From: Planctomycetales bacterium
GTDB taxonomy: Bacteria; Planctomycetota; Planctomycetia; Planctomycetales; Planctomycetaceae
DNA length: 64,000 nt
Assembly (NCBI GenBank): GCA_026400835.1
Contig: JAPLOA010000079.1
Coordinates: 62,001-126,000 of the forward strand
Direction: 5' to 3'
Below are positions 1 to 9,458 of this stretch, piece by piece (position 1 is the first letter of the stretch; each line of letters starts with the position of its first letter). The position numbers and the translations under genes are program-made. The notes below the pieces were generated by a model that was not told where the DNA came from, ran no database searches, and saw nothing but the letters and a program-made list of their open reading frames with translations.

Positions 1-34
1 TCATATATCGGTCATGCCAGACCCGGAGAGATCC

Positions 35-1504
35 ATGAGCGAAAATCAGAACGTTGTCGGGGGATACGAGCTGAAGAACTGTGTCGCAAGCGGCGCTTCG
101 ACACAGATTTGGGAAGTTGCGCAGCAAGGAGCGACCACTCCATTTGCCATGAAACTGCTCCTGCCGGATGCATTTAAAGACCCGGAAGCCAAGGCTGTTC
201 TCAAGCACGAATACAAGGTTGGATCGACCTTTGAGCATCCAAGTCTCGTGCGATTGCATAAGCTGGAAGTGACCCGGGACCACGGCTTCTACATTATGGA
301 CTACTTCCGTGCCCCCAGCTTGAAAGCCCAGATCTCCGCAAATCTGGCCGAGACACAGAGTCGATTCAAAAAAATTGCCGAAGCGGTGTGTCAGGCTCTG
401 GTTCACATGAATGAAAAGGGCTGGCTACATCGCGATATTAAGCCCGATAATATTCTTGTCAATAAGACGGGTGAAGTAAGGGTGATCGACTTTTCCCTGT
501 CGACGAAACTAGCCACGGGCCTGATGAAGCTGCTCTCTGGCAAGCAAAAGGCAATTATGGGAACGCGAACTTATATCGCGCCGGAGATTATTCTGAAGAA
601 CCCTCCGACTGCACAGTCTGATATTTATAGTTTAGGGGTGACGTTTTATGAAATTGTTACGGGAAATCCACCATTTGCGGGAATGAGCCCCAGCGATCTC
701 CTCAAAAAGCACATCAGCGAATCGCCAGCTCCGCCCTCTCTTGCTAATCCTAATGTAACGCCCGAGCTGGATGCTGTAATCCTTAGAATGCTGTCTAAGA
801 AACCTAAAGATCGTTATGCGGAAATGCGCGAAGTTATGTCTGCGCTTCGTAACGTGAAGTGCTTTAAGGAGGATCCGTTCGAACTGTATGAACGCAAAGT
901 AAAGGAGGCGAAGGCGAACGAGAGTTTGAGTGTCGACAAGCGACTCGATAGTCGCGCTGACGCCGACCGTGTTTCTCGCGGGATCGCGGCTCCGGCAAAG
1001 CCAACAAAGGGCAAACGCATGACGGCGCCGATTGGTGAAATGGAAGCTGTAAAGAAGATTGGGGCGGGGAAAAACGTGGCTCCTGCAGCACAACCGCAAC
1101 CTGCTGCCATACCAATGATGCCTGCCATGATGCCCGGTATGGTCCCTCAAATGCCATACGGGATGCCGCCACAAGGAATGCCGGGAATGATGTATCCGGG
1201 AATGATGCAGCCGATGATGCCCCAGGTTCCAATGATGCAGCAGCCATTTCCTCCTGCAATGGCGGCCCAACAGCCTGTAAGCCCTCCGGGAATGACGCAG
1301 TCTCCGCCGAATTCTGTGGTTGCACATGCTAGTTCGCAACCAGTCCCGGCGGGAGTACTCACAGGGCAGCTTGCCGCCACTCCGCCGAAAGAGAACGGCG
1401 TAAAGAATGTGCAACTTCCATTGGATCGCAGATCGGCAAAGTCTTCACCGCCGGAAGTTGCAGAAGATCTTGACTTTATGACAGACCTTCCTGATATCTC
1501 GTAG
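35..1504 (+). CDS. Serine/threonine protein kinase with Met/Pro-rich tail
   Basis: Predicted Hanks-type kinase that phosphorylates Ser/Thr residues of unknown targets, probably in the cytoplasm since no convincing membrane segment is seen. An ATG lies at 14, but the ATG at 35 has a good ribosome site (GGAG, six bases before), giving 489 residues. Counting from the ATG at 14, the ATP lysine is in AMKLL (about 47), the catalytic loop is HRDIKPDN (139-146) and the APE motif is intact (YIAPE). The metal-binding motif is DFS instead of DFG, and the glycine loop is degenerate. After about residue 290 comes a hydrophilic linker, then a low-complexity stretch of Met, Pro, Gly and Gln encoded at roughly 1110-1265. 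accA follows 79 bases downstream on the same strand. Family call is firm; substrate is unknown. Confidence 0.93.
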   Translation: MSENQNVVGGYELKNCVASGASTQIWEVAQQGATTPFAMKLLLPDAFKDPEAKAVLKHEYKVGSTFEHPSLVRLHKLEVTRDHGFYIMDYFRAPSLKAQISANLAETQSRFKKIAEAVCQALVHMNEKGWLHRDIKPDNILVNKTGEVRVIDFSLSTKLATGLMKLLSGKQKAIMGTRTYIAPEIILKNPPTAQSDIYSLGVTFYEIVTGNPPFAGMSPSDLLKKHISESPAPPSLANPNVTPELDAVILRMLSKKPKDRYAEMREVMSALRNVKCFKEDPFELYERKVKEAKANESLSVDKRLDSRADADRVSRGIAAPAKPTKGKRMTAPIGEMEAVKKIGAGKNVAPAAQPQPAAIPMMPAMMPGMVPQMPYGMPPQGMPGMMYPGMMQPMMPQVPMMQQPFPPAMAAQQPVSPPGMTQSPPNSVVAHASSQPVPAGVLTGQLAATPPKENGVKNVQLPLDRRSAKSSPPEVAEDLDFMTDLPDIS

Positions 1505-1583
1505 ATTTCCCGATCATCATATTTTACCTTTAATCACCATGATTCCCGGACTTGTTCTTTGTCAAATTCATTAGCATTTTCAT

Positions 1584-2639
1584 ATGGCGGCAAATTCCCT
1601 AAACTCCCTGCAAGCCGCCTCGATGGATGGCGTCAATCTTGGGGTTCTCACTGCGGGAATGGTTGTATTCATGGCTGTGCTGCATCAATTGTCCTTCGAA
1701 AAACCACTCTACGAACTCGAAGAGCGCCTTTTAAAGCTCGAATCTCAGCCAGATCCCTCGCCAGCCGAAAAAGAGAGCATGCGGAGGATGCGAGTCGAGC
1801 TTACGCAGATGACGCGCGAGCGTTACTCAAATCTCGATCCTTGGCAGACTGTTCAGGTTTCGCGCCATCCGGACCGCCCTCAAACGCCAGATTATCTGGA
1901 ACTCGTGTTCGATGAATTTGTCGAGTTGCATGGGGACAAGGCTTTTGGTGACGATCGAGCGCTTATCACCGGGTTTGCCCGGTTGGCTGGCCGGAAGGTC
2001 ATGTTTGTAGGTCATCAGAAAGGGCGAAATCTGAAGGAGCGGACTGAATGCTGTTATGGTTGCGCTCATCCCGAGGGCTATCGGAAAGCCATGCAAAAGA
2101 TGGAAATGGCCAGCCGATTTGGACTTCCGATTATTTGCCTGATCGACACTCCAGGCGCCTACCCCGGAATCGGAGCTGAGGAGCGAGGCCAAGCTTACAA
2201 CATTGCGGTCAACCTGCGAGACATGTCGACCCTAGAAGTCCCGATTATCTGTGTGGTGATTGGAGAAGGTGGCTCGGGAGGAGCGCTTGGTATTGGAATG
2301 GGCGACCATGTTGCCGTTCTCGAATTCGCGTATTATTCCGTAATCAGCCCCGAAGGATGTGCCGGAATCCTCTGGAAGAGTTCGAGGCACGCTGACAAGG
2401 CCGCACGGGCCTTGCGGTTTACGAGCAAAGACCTGGTCGAATTGGGCGTTGTCGATGAGGTTGTTCCAGAGCCGCTTGGCGGTGCGCACAGGGATCACTT
2501 CAAGATGGCCACAACGCTTAAGAGCCGGCTGATTGAATCACTTCAAGGGCTTGAGTCGCTGTCGAGTGCGCAGCTATTGGAACGCCGTTACCAGAGATAT
2601 CGTCGCATCGGCGTCTTTCATGAGAATGGACCCGTTTAG
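1584..2639 (+). CDS. accA: Acetyl-CoA carboxylase carboxyltransferase subunit alpha
   Basis: Transfers the carboxyl group from carboxybiotin to acetyl-CoA together with AccD, making malonyl-CoA for fatty acid synthesis. The protein follows the AccA family over its whole length: LSFEKPLYELEERL near the start, then GHQKGR, APEGYRKA-like HPEGYRKA, DTPGAYPGIGAEERGQ, IGEGGSGGALGIG, SVISPEGCAGILWK and EPLGGAHRD. With the ATG at 1584 it has about 35 residues more than the Escherichia coli protein at the N terminus; a later ATG at 1671, directly before the conserved region, is a reasonable alternative. No clear ribosome site decides between them. accD and accBC are not in the window. The kinase gene upstream is close enough for co-transcription. 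Confidence 0.96.
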   Translation: MAANSLNSLQAASMDGVNLGVLTAGMVVFMAVLHQLSFEKPLYELEERLLKLESQPDPSPAEKESMRRMRVELTQMTRERYSNLDPWQTVQVSRHPDRPQTPDYLELVFDEFVELHGDKAFGDDRALITGFARLAGRKVMFVGHQKGRNLKERTECCYGCAHPEGYRKAMQKMEMASRFGLPIICLIDTPGAYPGIGAEERGQAYNIAVNLRDMSTLEVPIICVVIGEGGSGGALGIGMGDHVAVLEFAYYSVISPEGCAGILWKSSRHADKAARALRFTSKDLVELGVVDEVVPEPLGGAHRDHFKMATTLKSRLIESLQGLESLSSAQLLERRYQRYRRIGVFHENGPV

Positions 2640-3056
2640 CGATTGGGTTTTTCCTGCCGTTGCTCTCTCACCATAGTCAGCGTGATTGATGACAACGTCG
2701 CGTTTGGTGGTAATGCCTGATTGGTCAGTGCTGTGCTTCGGATCCTTGCCGTTTCTCCGGGACCGAACCTCGCGCTGACCGCAAGCGGGCAGGGTGACCG
2801 GTCCTCAAAGCTGGCGGTCTTGCCCCCAAGCCAACATGTTTTCGATCTCGCCTGAGCGATCTACCTCAGCTCGGCTGGGCGGAGATTATGTCACACAAAG
2901 TCTGCCCGAAGAGACCCGGAGTCCAGACGACCCGAGAGCAGAAAACAAGCACACTCAACGTCCGATAATGTCCGTTATGTGAAGTTAATACAGAAAAACC
3001 GCTGTTTTCCAATGGGCGGAAAGACCCACCCAAGGATCCGTGGATCTGGCTGATCC
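2640..3056. other. Intergenic region between convergent genes
   Basis: 417 bases lie between the ends of accA and the CvpA gene. I find no supported gene, RNA or strong terminator hairpin here. A 62-codon reading frame at 2794-2982 has no ribosome site and no recognisable motif and is not called. Confidence 0.5.
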
Positions 3057-4313
3057 TCAGTTCCGGCCATAGCTATTTGAGGTGTCGACAGCGCCGCTGA
3101 GGCGATTCCGCAGGTCCCGGTCCAGCCGATCCATCAAGATACCCGCCTTAGACAGTTGTCTCACAATCCGGTCGTCGAGTCGAGTGTTGACGTCGGTCGA
3201 TGGATCCGGGTCTAAGTTGAGTCCGATCGCGTCCGCATGCCAGTCTTCGAGAACACGTCGCTGCACGAGACTGGGCACACCCGCCAAGTAGCGTTTCGTA
3301 TTCGCCGCGACATCGTCCCTTTGGCTGTAGATACCCGCGATCTCACTGAGCAGGGTGGTTTCTGTCTTTCCCAATCGAGCCGCGGGGTGAGCTTCAGGGC
3401 TCATCCCCTGCCCCCCTGCTTCAGTTCTTTGTCGAAGAAAATCGTCGAGCACTACCCCCGCATTTTCAGGAATCCCAGTTCCCAGTCTTTCCAGCAGGCG
3501 TTGCTTTTCCTCAGGGGATGAGCTTCGAAGTGAATCCATCGCCTGCTGAGTGAGTTCGCGACGCAATTGTGCTGGCACACGGCTCAACAGATCCTGCAGG
3601 GATGGAGTGGCGATTGTTACATCTCGATCTCGGGGCCGATTCTTTGGAGAGTAATTGCCTGTACCCGGGTCAGGGAAGTACTTTGAAAGATCAAAGTCGT
3701 CATCGAGACCGTTTGACCCCGCGAATGAGCCATCGCCAAATGTATCCGCGTCGGATGGTGTGGCACCATTCAGGTCGTCGCCGACTGGCTGAAGACGGCG
3801 GTTGAATTCGTCAATTACGTTTTGAACTGTCGGAACCGTATGCTCCGGGAGCATGGGGATGACATGCTGCGACAAATTCAGAATATGAGCGGTTGCCAGT
3901 CCAGAGTACGTTTTGCTTACGATCAGACGCATGGGTTCTGACATGGTTATGGCAAAAAATAGCCCTGTCATGCAAATGATTACGCCCTTGATGAGCCCCA
4001 GAACTCCACCAAGGTGTTTATCAAAATCAATGACTCGGGCTTTCTCCATCCAACTGCTGAGCATGCCAGCGGCCACAAACGAGACACCACAGAGTCCAAC
4101 ATAGACCACAAGCATCGCAATCCACTGTTTTAAGGGTGGCGCGACACCGATCATTGGTTCAATGGCTGGAGCGAGGGTGCCGGAGAACTTGAAGCACAGG
4201 AGAAGTGCTATCACCCAGGCAAGTTGCGACAGCAATCCGCGCGACGCCCCCTTGACCATGCAATACAGCAGCACGGCAAGAACAACGATGTCGACGATCT
4301 GGTGTGAGTTCAT
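3057..4313 (-). CDS. CvpA family membrane protein with long hydrophilic C-terminal region
   Basis: The first 135 residues contain four predicted membrane segments (about 7-25, 30-50, 65-88 and 103-125) with the CvpA-type pattern VDIVVLAVLLYCMVKGASRG followed by a glycine-rich third and fourth segment (GGVLGLIKG). CvpA proteins are inner-membrane proteins linked in Escherichia coli to colicin V production and envelope maintenance; the biochemical role is not known. At 418 residues this one is more than twice the usual family length of about 160-180: residues from about 140 on are soluble, rich in charged residues and helices. It is the last gene of a minus-strand run (OMP-like protein to CvpA); dtd ends 82 bases upstream. 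Family call good, function of the tail unknown. Confidence 0.82.
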   Translation of the reverse strand: MNSHQIVDIVVLAVLLYCMVKGASRGLLSQLAWVIALLLCFKFSGTLAPAIEPMIGVAPPLKQWIAMLVVYVGLCGVSFVAAGMLSSWMEKARVIDFDKHLGGVLGLIKGVIICMTGLFFAITMSEPMRLIVSKTYSGLATAHILNLSQHVIPMLPEHTVPTVQNVIDEFNRRLQPVGDDLNGATPSDADTFGDGSFAGSNGLDDDFDLSKYFPDPGTGNYSPKNRPRDRDVTIATPSLQDLLSRVPAQLRRELTQQAMDSLRSSSPEEKQRLLERLGTGIPENAGVVLDDFLRQRTEAGGQGMSPEAHPAARLGKTETTLLSEIAGIYSQRDDVAANTKRYLAGVPSLVQRRVLEDWHADAIGLNLDPDPSTDVNTRLDDRIVRQLSKAGILMDRLDRDLRNRLSGAVDTSNSYGRN

Positions 4314-4395
4314 TCCCGTCTTCCCTGACTTTCCGGAATACTCTGGGCCGCGGAGTATAGAATGATCAGGGTTTTTAGGAAAAGACCGGTCCGGT

Positions 4396-4845
4396 TCAAA
4401 ACAGTTTTCGGCTGTCGAGAAGCAGAGTCACCGGACCATCGTTGAGCAGCCTGACCTCCATGTGGGCCTGAAAAGTGCCTGTTTCGACAGTGAGCCCCAG
4501 CTGGCGCAAGTTGTCTGCCAGCTTCTCATAGAGCACTCGGGCCTTTTCGGGCCGCGCAGCCTCCACAAAACTTGGTCGGCGCCCTTTTCTGCAGTCTCCA
4601 ACCAGAGTGAACTGACTGACGAGCAATACGGCACCCTGAACATCTGCCAGCGAGAGATTCATTTTTCCATCAGGGTCTTCAAAGACTCTCAGCCCAGCCA
4701 CTTTCTCTGCGATCCAAAAAGCATCCTTTTCGTCGTCCGGATCGGCCACTCCCACCAGAACCAAAAAGCCGCGTTCTATTCTGCCAACTACAGTTTGATC
4801 CACAGTGACAGACGCCTCGGAGACTCGTTGAATGACTGCTCTCAT
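4396..4845 (-). CDS. dtd: D-aminoacyl-tRNA deacylase
   Basis: Hydrolyses D-amino acids (and glycine mischarged on tRNA-Ala) from tRNA, a cytoplasmic proofreading enzyme. The start is taken at the ATG giving [13 protein letters not shown], which matches the family start exactly; a 17-codon upstream extension to 4896 is open but not conserved. The product is then 149 residues, normal length. Both signature motifs are present: SQFTL at 77-81 and N-D-G-P-V-T at 135-140, which together form the chiral-proofreading active site across the dimer. It sits 60 bases downstream of thiO on the same strand. Confidence 0.95.
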   Translation of the reverse strand: MRAVIQRVSEASVTVDQTVVGRIERGFLVLVGVADPDDEKDAFWIAEKVAGLRVFEDPDGKMNLSLADVQGAVLLVSQFTLVGDCRKGRRPSFVEAARPEKARVLYEKLADNLRQLGLTVETGTFQAHMEVRLLNDGPVTLLLDSRKLF

Positions 4846-4905
4846 TGGGGGCGAGGATTCCCGTGCCAGGCTGGAAACTGTATGAACACAACGCAATGGG
4901 GTATT

Positions 4906-6051
4906 TCAGGAAACTGCGGCAGCTTGCGAGTTCCGGGTGGACAAAAAGCGATCGGCCGTCAAGCCTTCCAAGGAAATAACCGTTTCACTTCCGCAAATCA
5001 CATCCGCAAGAATCGCAGCAGTGCCCGGCGACATTTGCAGGCCCGAACGGAAGTGCCCGGCTCCGACAAATACGTTTGAGAGTCCCGGTACTGCTCCAAG
5101 GGCGGGGAGTTCATCCGGCGATGCCGGGCGAAGTCCGGACCAGCATCGCACAACTTCTGCATGTCGTAATGTCGGAACGAGCGATACCGCGAACTCCAGC
5201 AGTTGTGCAATGCCCTCGGCCGTATTCTTCTTTTCGAATCCAACATCCTCTTGTGTCGATCCAACCAGAATCAATCCATCCTGTCTTGGCACAAGATACT
5301 GCCGACCATGTTCGATGACGCAGTTGAATGGAAGTTCAGGCAATTGCAACTGAACAATTTGACCACGGATTGGTCGGACAGGGATTTCAACTCCCAGAGA
5401 TTGGAGAATCGACGTTGACCATGAGCCCGCAGTAACACAGAGCGAGGAGAAGGAGAGGATTCGATTTGGCAGTCGGGCGTGCACGATTCGATTGTCAGCC
5501 GCGACGAGATTAACGTCGCTCACATGTTCGATAATCTCGACACCTTTTTGCAGACATGCTGCACTCAGTGCCTGAAGATGACGTGGATTCCGGACCTGTG
5601 CAAAATCGGGAAGGTAGACCGTCGACTCAAACGTTGGATTCAGATCCGGGACATATTGAATAGCCTCATTGCTTGTTGGCAAATGAAAGCGTACCCCTTC
5701 ATCAGTCCAGGCCTGAGAGTGAGTCCGGAACAGATTGCCTTCATCCTTATTGAAAACATTCACCGCCCCGCAGACTCGATATCCGTTGTCGATTCCCGTC
5801 TGTTCCAGCAGCCTTTGACTGAAGTCAGCCCAAAGGCTGTGACTATAAGATCTAAGTCGAGCCTCTGGTGTTGCTGCATTCTGAAGGTTGCCCGGTGGCA
5901 ACATTCCTGCACCGGCCCAGGAAGCTTCTTTTCCCAGAGCCTGCCGATCCAAAACGCTGACTGATAAGCCTTTGTCTGCGAGACACAGTGCTGTGGTTAA
6001 CCCGATTACTCCGCCTCCCACAATCAGGACGTCAGGCTGGTGGAGAGGCAT
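4906..6051 (-). CDS. thiO: Glycine oxidase ThiO (FAD-dependent)
   Basis: FAD enzyme of the D-amino-acid oxidase family; ThiO oxidises glycine to iminoglycine for the thiazole part of thiamine. The dinucleotide-binding motif VGGGVIG lies at residues 11-17 after a short start (MPLHQPDVLI), followed by the GKEASWAGAGMLPP segment that is typical for ThiO, and the C-terminal GLRPASPDELPALG and GHFRSGLQMSP elements. Length 381 is normal. No other thiamine genes are near, so the assignment rests on sequence pattern; a related FAD amino-acid oxidase is the alternative. Confidence 0.88.
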   Translation of the reverse strand: MPLHQPDVLIVGGGVIGLTTALCLADKGLSVSVLDRQALGKEASWAGAGMLPPGNLQNAATPEARLRSYSHSLWADFSQRLLEQTGIDNGYRVCGAVNVFNKDEGNLFRTHSQAWTDEGVRFHLPTSNEAIQYVPDLNPTFESTVYLPDFAQVRNPRHLQALSAACLQKGVEIIEHVSDVNLVAADNRIVHARLPNRILSFSSLCVTAGSWSTSILQSLGVEIPVRPIRGQIVQLQLPELPFNCVIEHGRQYLVPRQDGLILVGSTQEDVGFEKKNTAEGIAQLLEFAVSLVPTLRHAEVVRCWSGLRPASPDELPALGAVPGLSNVFVGAGHFRSGLQMSPGTAAILADVICGSETVISLEGLTADRFLSTRNSQAAAVS

Positions 6052-6125
6052 CTGATAAAATACTCCGCAGCGGGGACTTAGGGTGGACCATGCTGAAGGG
6101 CAGGTCTCTGCCAGCAGGCCTCAAA

Positions 6126-7364
6126 TCATTTCTCTCCGATGCAGTATAGTGATTCCTTGCGCTCTGAACCGTCTCCCGATGAAGTTCTGATAAACAGCAT
6201 TCCGTCAACGGCTGCCAGTGATGCGAAGCCGGAGGTTCCAAGCTGATTCTTTGCAACCTCAACATACTTCTGTGGGTTTGCTTCGAATGCCCAGGTGGTC
6301 CCGGCTTCATTAGTGGCAAAAATGATGTTTCCAACGATGAGGGGAGATGAAGAAACAGGCCCCTGTAAGCGGTGTTTCCACATTTCGCGGCCGGTTTTTG
6401 CGTCCCAGCAATAGACAATCCCGGTATCGCTGAATGCATACAGGTATCCCTTATGAACCACCATTGACTGCTCATAGCACTTGACTTGATTTGACCAGGC
6501 AACTCCGGATCCATCTGCCTTAACGGCAACAGTTTCCGCGTCCGGGTAGCCTCCACTGGCAAAAATCAGGTCGCCTTCCCACACACATGTTCCACACGTG
6601 GCCATTGTGAGACATTCAGTTTTCCATAGCAGTTTCCCGGTCGCGGGATCGTAAGAAGCGATCATGTGCAGACCACTCAGCAGCAATTGATCACGGCTGC
6701 CGATATTTGCCACAATCGGAGAAGACCAGTTGAGGAATTTCGGACGCTGCTGTTCCCAGATCAGCTCACCGTTCGACAGCTTCACTGCTTTGACCCATGC
6801 CACGGTGTCGCTATCCCCGGATACGATCAGCGCGTCCTTGTGAATAGTTGGCGATGCTGCATATCCATACTCGTAGGCTTCAGGACGAAAGCCACCGATG
6901 TCTTTACGCCAGATAATTTTTCCTGCCAGACTTAATGCCACTGCCTCGACTTTTTCGTGGTGGCTGAAGGTCGCGAAGATAAACTTGCCGTCTGACGCGA
7001 TCGTGGATGATCCGTGTGTGTTCTTCGAATGGATCGGCGGGAAGCCACCTTTGCTGATGTCCGTCGCCCAAAGTTGCTTACCATTGGTGCGATCGTATGC
7101 GATCACGCTTTGGGTCTGAGTTGCTTCAACGGCCGTGCTCAGAAAGACACTGTTTCCGACGATAGTGGGCGACGCATGACCACGGCCGGGGACACTGGCT
7201 TTCCATACAATGTTTTTCGACTCACTCCACTCAGCGGGAACGGTCTGCCCAGCAGCAGCGACGTTGTTATGGTTTGGGCCGCGCCATTGAGTCCAGTCTC
7301 CGGCGATTCCTGACGACATATTCAAAAGCAGACAGATACAGACACTCAAATATCGCATGCACAT
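6126..7364 (-). CDS. PQQ-binding-like beta-propeller repeat protein, secreted
   Basis: A secreted beta-propeller protein of the PQQ/quinoprotein-like fold common in planctomycetes. The ATG at 7364 is chosen because GGGAGG lies seven bases before it; an upstream TTG at 7379 is less likely. The protein (about 412 residues) starts with a signal peptide ending near SSGIAG, then DWTQWRGPNHN, the usual opening of this family. Blade repeats with tryptophan-docking-like pattern recur: NGKQLWATD, AGKIIWRKD, NGELIWEQQ, TGKLLWKTE, TGREMWKHR. No Asp/Glu dehydrogenase active site can be pointed to, so an enzymatic role is not supported. The thiO start lies about 75 bases downstream. Confidence 0.88.
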   Translation of the reverse strand: MCMRYLSVCICLLLNMSSGIAGDWTQWRGPNHNNVAAAGQTVPAEWSESKNIVWKASVPGRGHASPTIVGNSVFLSTAVEATQTQSVIAYDRTNGKQLWATDISKGGFPPIHSKNTHGSSTIASDGKFIFATFSHHEKVEAVALSLAGKIIWRKDIGGFRPEAYEYGYAASPTIHKDALIVSGDSDTVAWVKAVKLSNGELIWEQQRPKFLNWSSPIVANIGSRDQLLLSGLHMIASYDPATGKLLWKTECLTMATCGTCVWEGDLIFASGGYPDAETVAVKADGSGVAWSNQVKCYEQSMVVHKGYLYAFSDTGIVYCWDAKTGREMWKHRLQGPVSSSPLIVGNIIFATNEAGTTWAFEANPQKYVEVAKNQLGTSGFASLAAVDGMLFIRTSSGDGSERKESLYCIGEK

Positions 7365-7530
7365 ACCAGCACCTCCCAATTCACGTTAGCTCTCGGCAAG
7401 CCGTCAATCTCAGGAAGTGTCGTCAACCTTTGCGGGACGTCAAGCGATGCACCAGCGCTTCTGGCATTCCGCTTGAAACCACAGCGTCACTGGATTTACA
7501 CGGGGTACATGATCTCTAAGTGGCTTTATC

Positions 7531-8181
7531 TCAGTAAAACGCGGTGTCGTGACACAGCTCAAGCAGCGAATGAATGTGACGATCAGCCAGATTGGTGGCA
7601 ACAACCCCTGGACGCAGGATCTGAATCGTGGAGATACCCAGACGTAAGCCAGCATCGATCTCGTTGGTTGCACTGTCACCAACGATCAGCAGATCTTTGC
7701 GATTCCAGTTCCTTGATAGAAGCAGGTCCGAGATAATCGCTGCCTTTCCCAGGCAGAAATCGTCGACAGCGTCGATGTGAATTTCATCAAAAAGCTGAGT
7801 GATTCTGAGGGCTTCGATTTTGGCTCGCTGGAATCTTCGATAGCCGGAGGTCAACAGGCAAAGCAGATGTCCCTGATTGCGAAGTATTTGAAGCGACCTC
7901 ATCACATCCGGATAGGGGACTAGCGGCTGGTCGAAGGATACTGTTTCCTGCCAATCGTTCCAGATGGCCAGGAAAGTTCGGGGCAGTGAGTAGCGTTCGC
8001 ACACTACCGAGAAGGGAGCATACCATATGTCGTTGATCGCTTGCTCCAGCACTTCTGAAGACACAGCATGACACTCCGCATTCGCCTGTCGCAGGCGGGA
8101 ATGCAGACGACCGGTAAGCTCGGCAGGAATAGACCGAGTATCGAAGAGCGTGTTGTCCAGATCCAGAATGAAGATCGTCAT
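7531..8181 (-). CDS. HAD superfamily hydrolase (phosphatase-like)
   Basis: HAD-fold hydrolase, probably a small-molecule phosphatase, of 216 residues from the ATG at 8181. All four HAD motifs are visible: motif I DLDNTLFDT (D7 and D9), motif II LLTSGYRRF, motif III lysine in LGKAAII, and motif IV GDSATNEIDAG. An alternative TTG at 8199 would make the start overlap the stop codon of the upstream gene (TTGA), which would couple the two; the ATG is favoured because the conserved strand begins right after it. Closest overall pattern is the phosphoglycolate phosphatase / pyrimidine nucleotidase-like group; substrate cannot be told. Confidence 0.88.
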   Translation of the reverse strand: MTIFILDLDNTLFDTRSIPAELTGRLHSRLRQANAECHAVSSEVLEQAINDIWYAPFSVVCERYSLPRTFLAIWNDWQETVSFDQPLVPYPDVMRSLQILRNQGHLLCLLTSGYRRFQRAKIEALRITQLFDEIHIDAVDDFCLGKAAIISDLLLSRNWNRKDLLIVGDSATNEIDAGLRLGISTIQILRPGVVATNLADRHIHSLLELCHDTAFY

Positions 8182-8195
8182 CGACAGCTCATGGA

Positions 8196-9458
8196 TCAAT
8201 AACTGAACTGAAGACCTGCGTTGCCACCATGCGCGATGATTTCACCGTGTGTGTCGGCATTAAAGGTTCGCGTCCCGAAGGTGGGCCCCGTAACACCTGC
8301 ATATTGCTCCGGAGAAAGAGCGACGCCGTAGATGTAGGTCAATTCGTAGCCGCTAATCAGACTCCAATGATCACTCAGTGGAAAGTTTGACTGCAGGCCA
8401 ACACTACCAGCAAAGGCCAGTTGAGACTTCGTATCCGTAAACGTTCGGCCGTATGTTGAGGAGTCGCCACCTGGTCCCATGTCGGTGCCAATATAGGTTT
8501 CCGACACACTGGCTTTTACCTGATTGTGATAAGCCCCAGCCTTTGCAATTCCATCAATAGTCCAACCCTTCCAGTACATAAACTGTTCACTCAGAACCAC
8601 CTGGGCACCATTCAGGCTGTTTGATGTGCGGGCATCATGAAACATCTGGAGAGTGTCTGGCAAAGTGGAAGCATTTGAAGTCTCGTCTTCAAATCCATTG
8701 GCAGTTCCTGCGACGTGGGTGAGGCCGCCGAAAGTGATCAGACTGTTGTGCGAGATTCCGCCATTTGGAGCGGCCACAGTGAGGGCTCTCAGGGAACCTT
8801 CAATTCCAACACTGGCAATTTCATCAAGGCCGATATGTCGATACCCAAGTCCGATCTGAACCCGTGCTTCCGGATCTTCAGTTACTACGTTCACCTCGTA
8901 TGACTGCATAATGCTGCGATAGAAGACCGAGTATGTCGGAAGATCGTCGGCAAAACCGCCAACCGGCCCCAGTCCTTCAAATTCGTCCGCATCCCCTCCC
9001 ATTCCGGCGGATGCCGCGGCGTGCAGACTTTCAAAGCCCGTCGTAAGATTAATCAGATTTGCACCGGCCCATGGTCCCCCAATCCCTTCGTCGAAGGCCA
9101 ACCCAGTGGTTAGTGTCCCTGTGTTCAGAAAATTCCACCCGCCGTAGTCTGAAAAAATTGCTTCAACTCGAACGCCTTCACTGTGGTAACCCAGGAATGC
9201 CTGAACGCCTGACTTATAGCCAAAGTCTGCCGCGCCAAACCCGACGTTCGCTGAATCCGGCCCGGCTATGAAGGCTCCGGGGTTTACGAAATTGGTATCT
9301 CGAGTGGTGAAAAGATACTGAGCGCCAGCAGAAAAATAGGATGCAGGTTCCGCAATCGCATAGAGCGAATCCTGACCGGAAGTTTTGGCAGAGCAGAGGG
9401 ACAGCAATAACGGGGCAACAGCCAGTTTCAACCACATATTACGGGGCATGACAAACAT
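8196..9458 (-). CDS. Secreted outer-membrane beta-barrel-like protein
   Basis: 420-residue protein with a signal peptide (about 1-30, ending near AKTSGQ) and then Gly-, aromatic- and Asn-rich alternating segments (VRVEAIFSDYGGWNFLN, QIGLGYRHIGLDEIAS, LISGYELTYIYGVAL) typical of beta-barrel strands. It ends in LQFSY, a C-terminal aromatic residue as in many outer-membrane proteins. The pattern is close to the planctomycete BBP7-like outer membrane family, but that family name is my inference. It heads the minus-strand run down to CvpA, and its stop abuts the HAD gene start. Function unknown. Confidence 0.75.
   Translation of the reverse strand: MFVMPRNMWLKLAVAPLLLSLCSAKTSGQDSLYAIAEPASYFSAGAQYLFTTRDTNFVNPGAFIAGPDSANVGFGAADFGYKSGVQAFLGYHSEGVRVEAIFSDYGGWNFLNTGTLTTGLAFDEGIGGPWAGANLINLTTGFESLHAAASAGMGGDADEFEGLGPVGGFADDLPTYSVFYRSIMQSYEVNVVTEDPEARVQIGLGYRHIGLDEIASVGIEGSLRALTVAAPNGGISHNSLITFGGLTHVAGTANGFEDETSNASTLPDTLQMFHDARTSNSLNGAQVVLSEQFMYWKGWTIDGIAKAGAYHNQVKASVSETYIGTDMGPGGDSSTYGRTFTDTKSQLAFAGSVGLQSNFPLSDHWSLISGYELTYIYGVALSPEQYAGVTGPTFGTRTFNADTHGEIIAHGGNAGLQFSY

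Noticed and set aside
632-1414. Long antisense frame of 260 codons inside the kinase gene
   Set aside because: Arg/His-rich product without motif; mirrors the Met/Pro-rich tail and is a shadow of the kinase.
2794-2982. 62-codon frame in the gap between accA and CvpA gene
   Set aside because: No ribosome site, no motif, biased composition.
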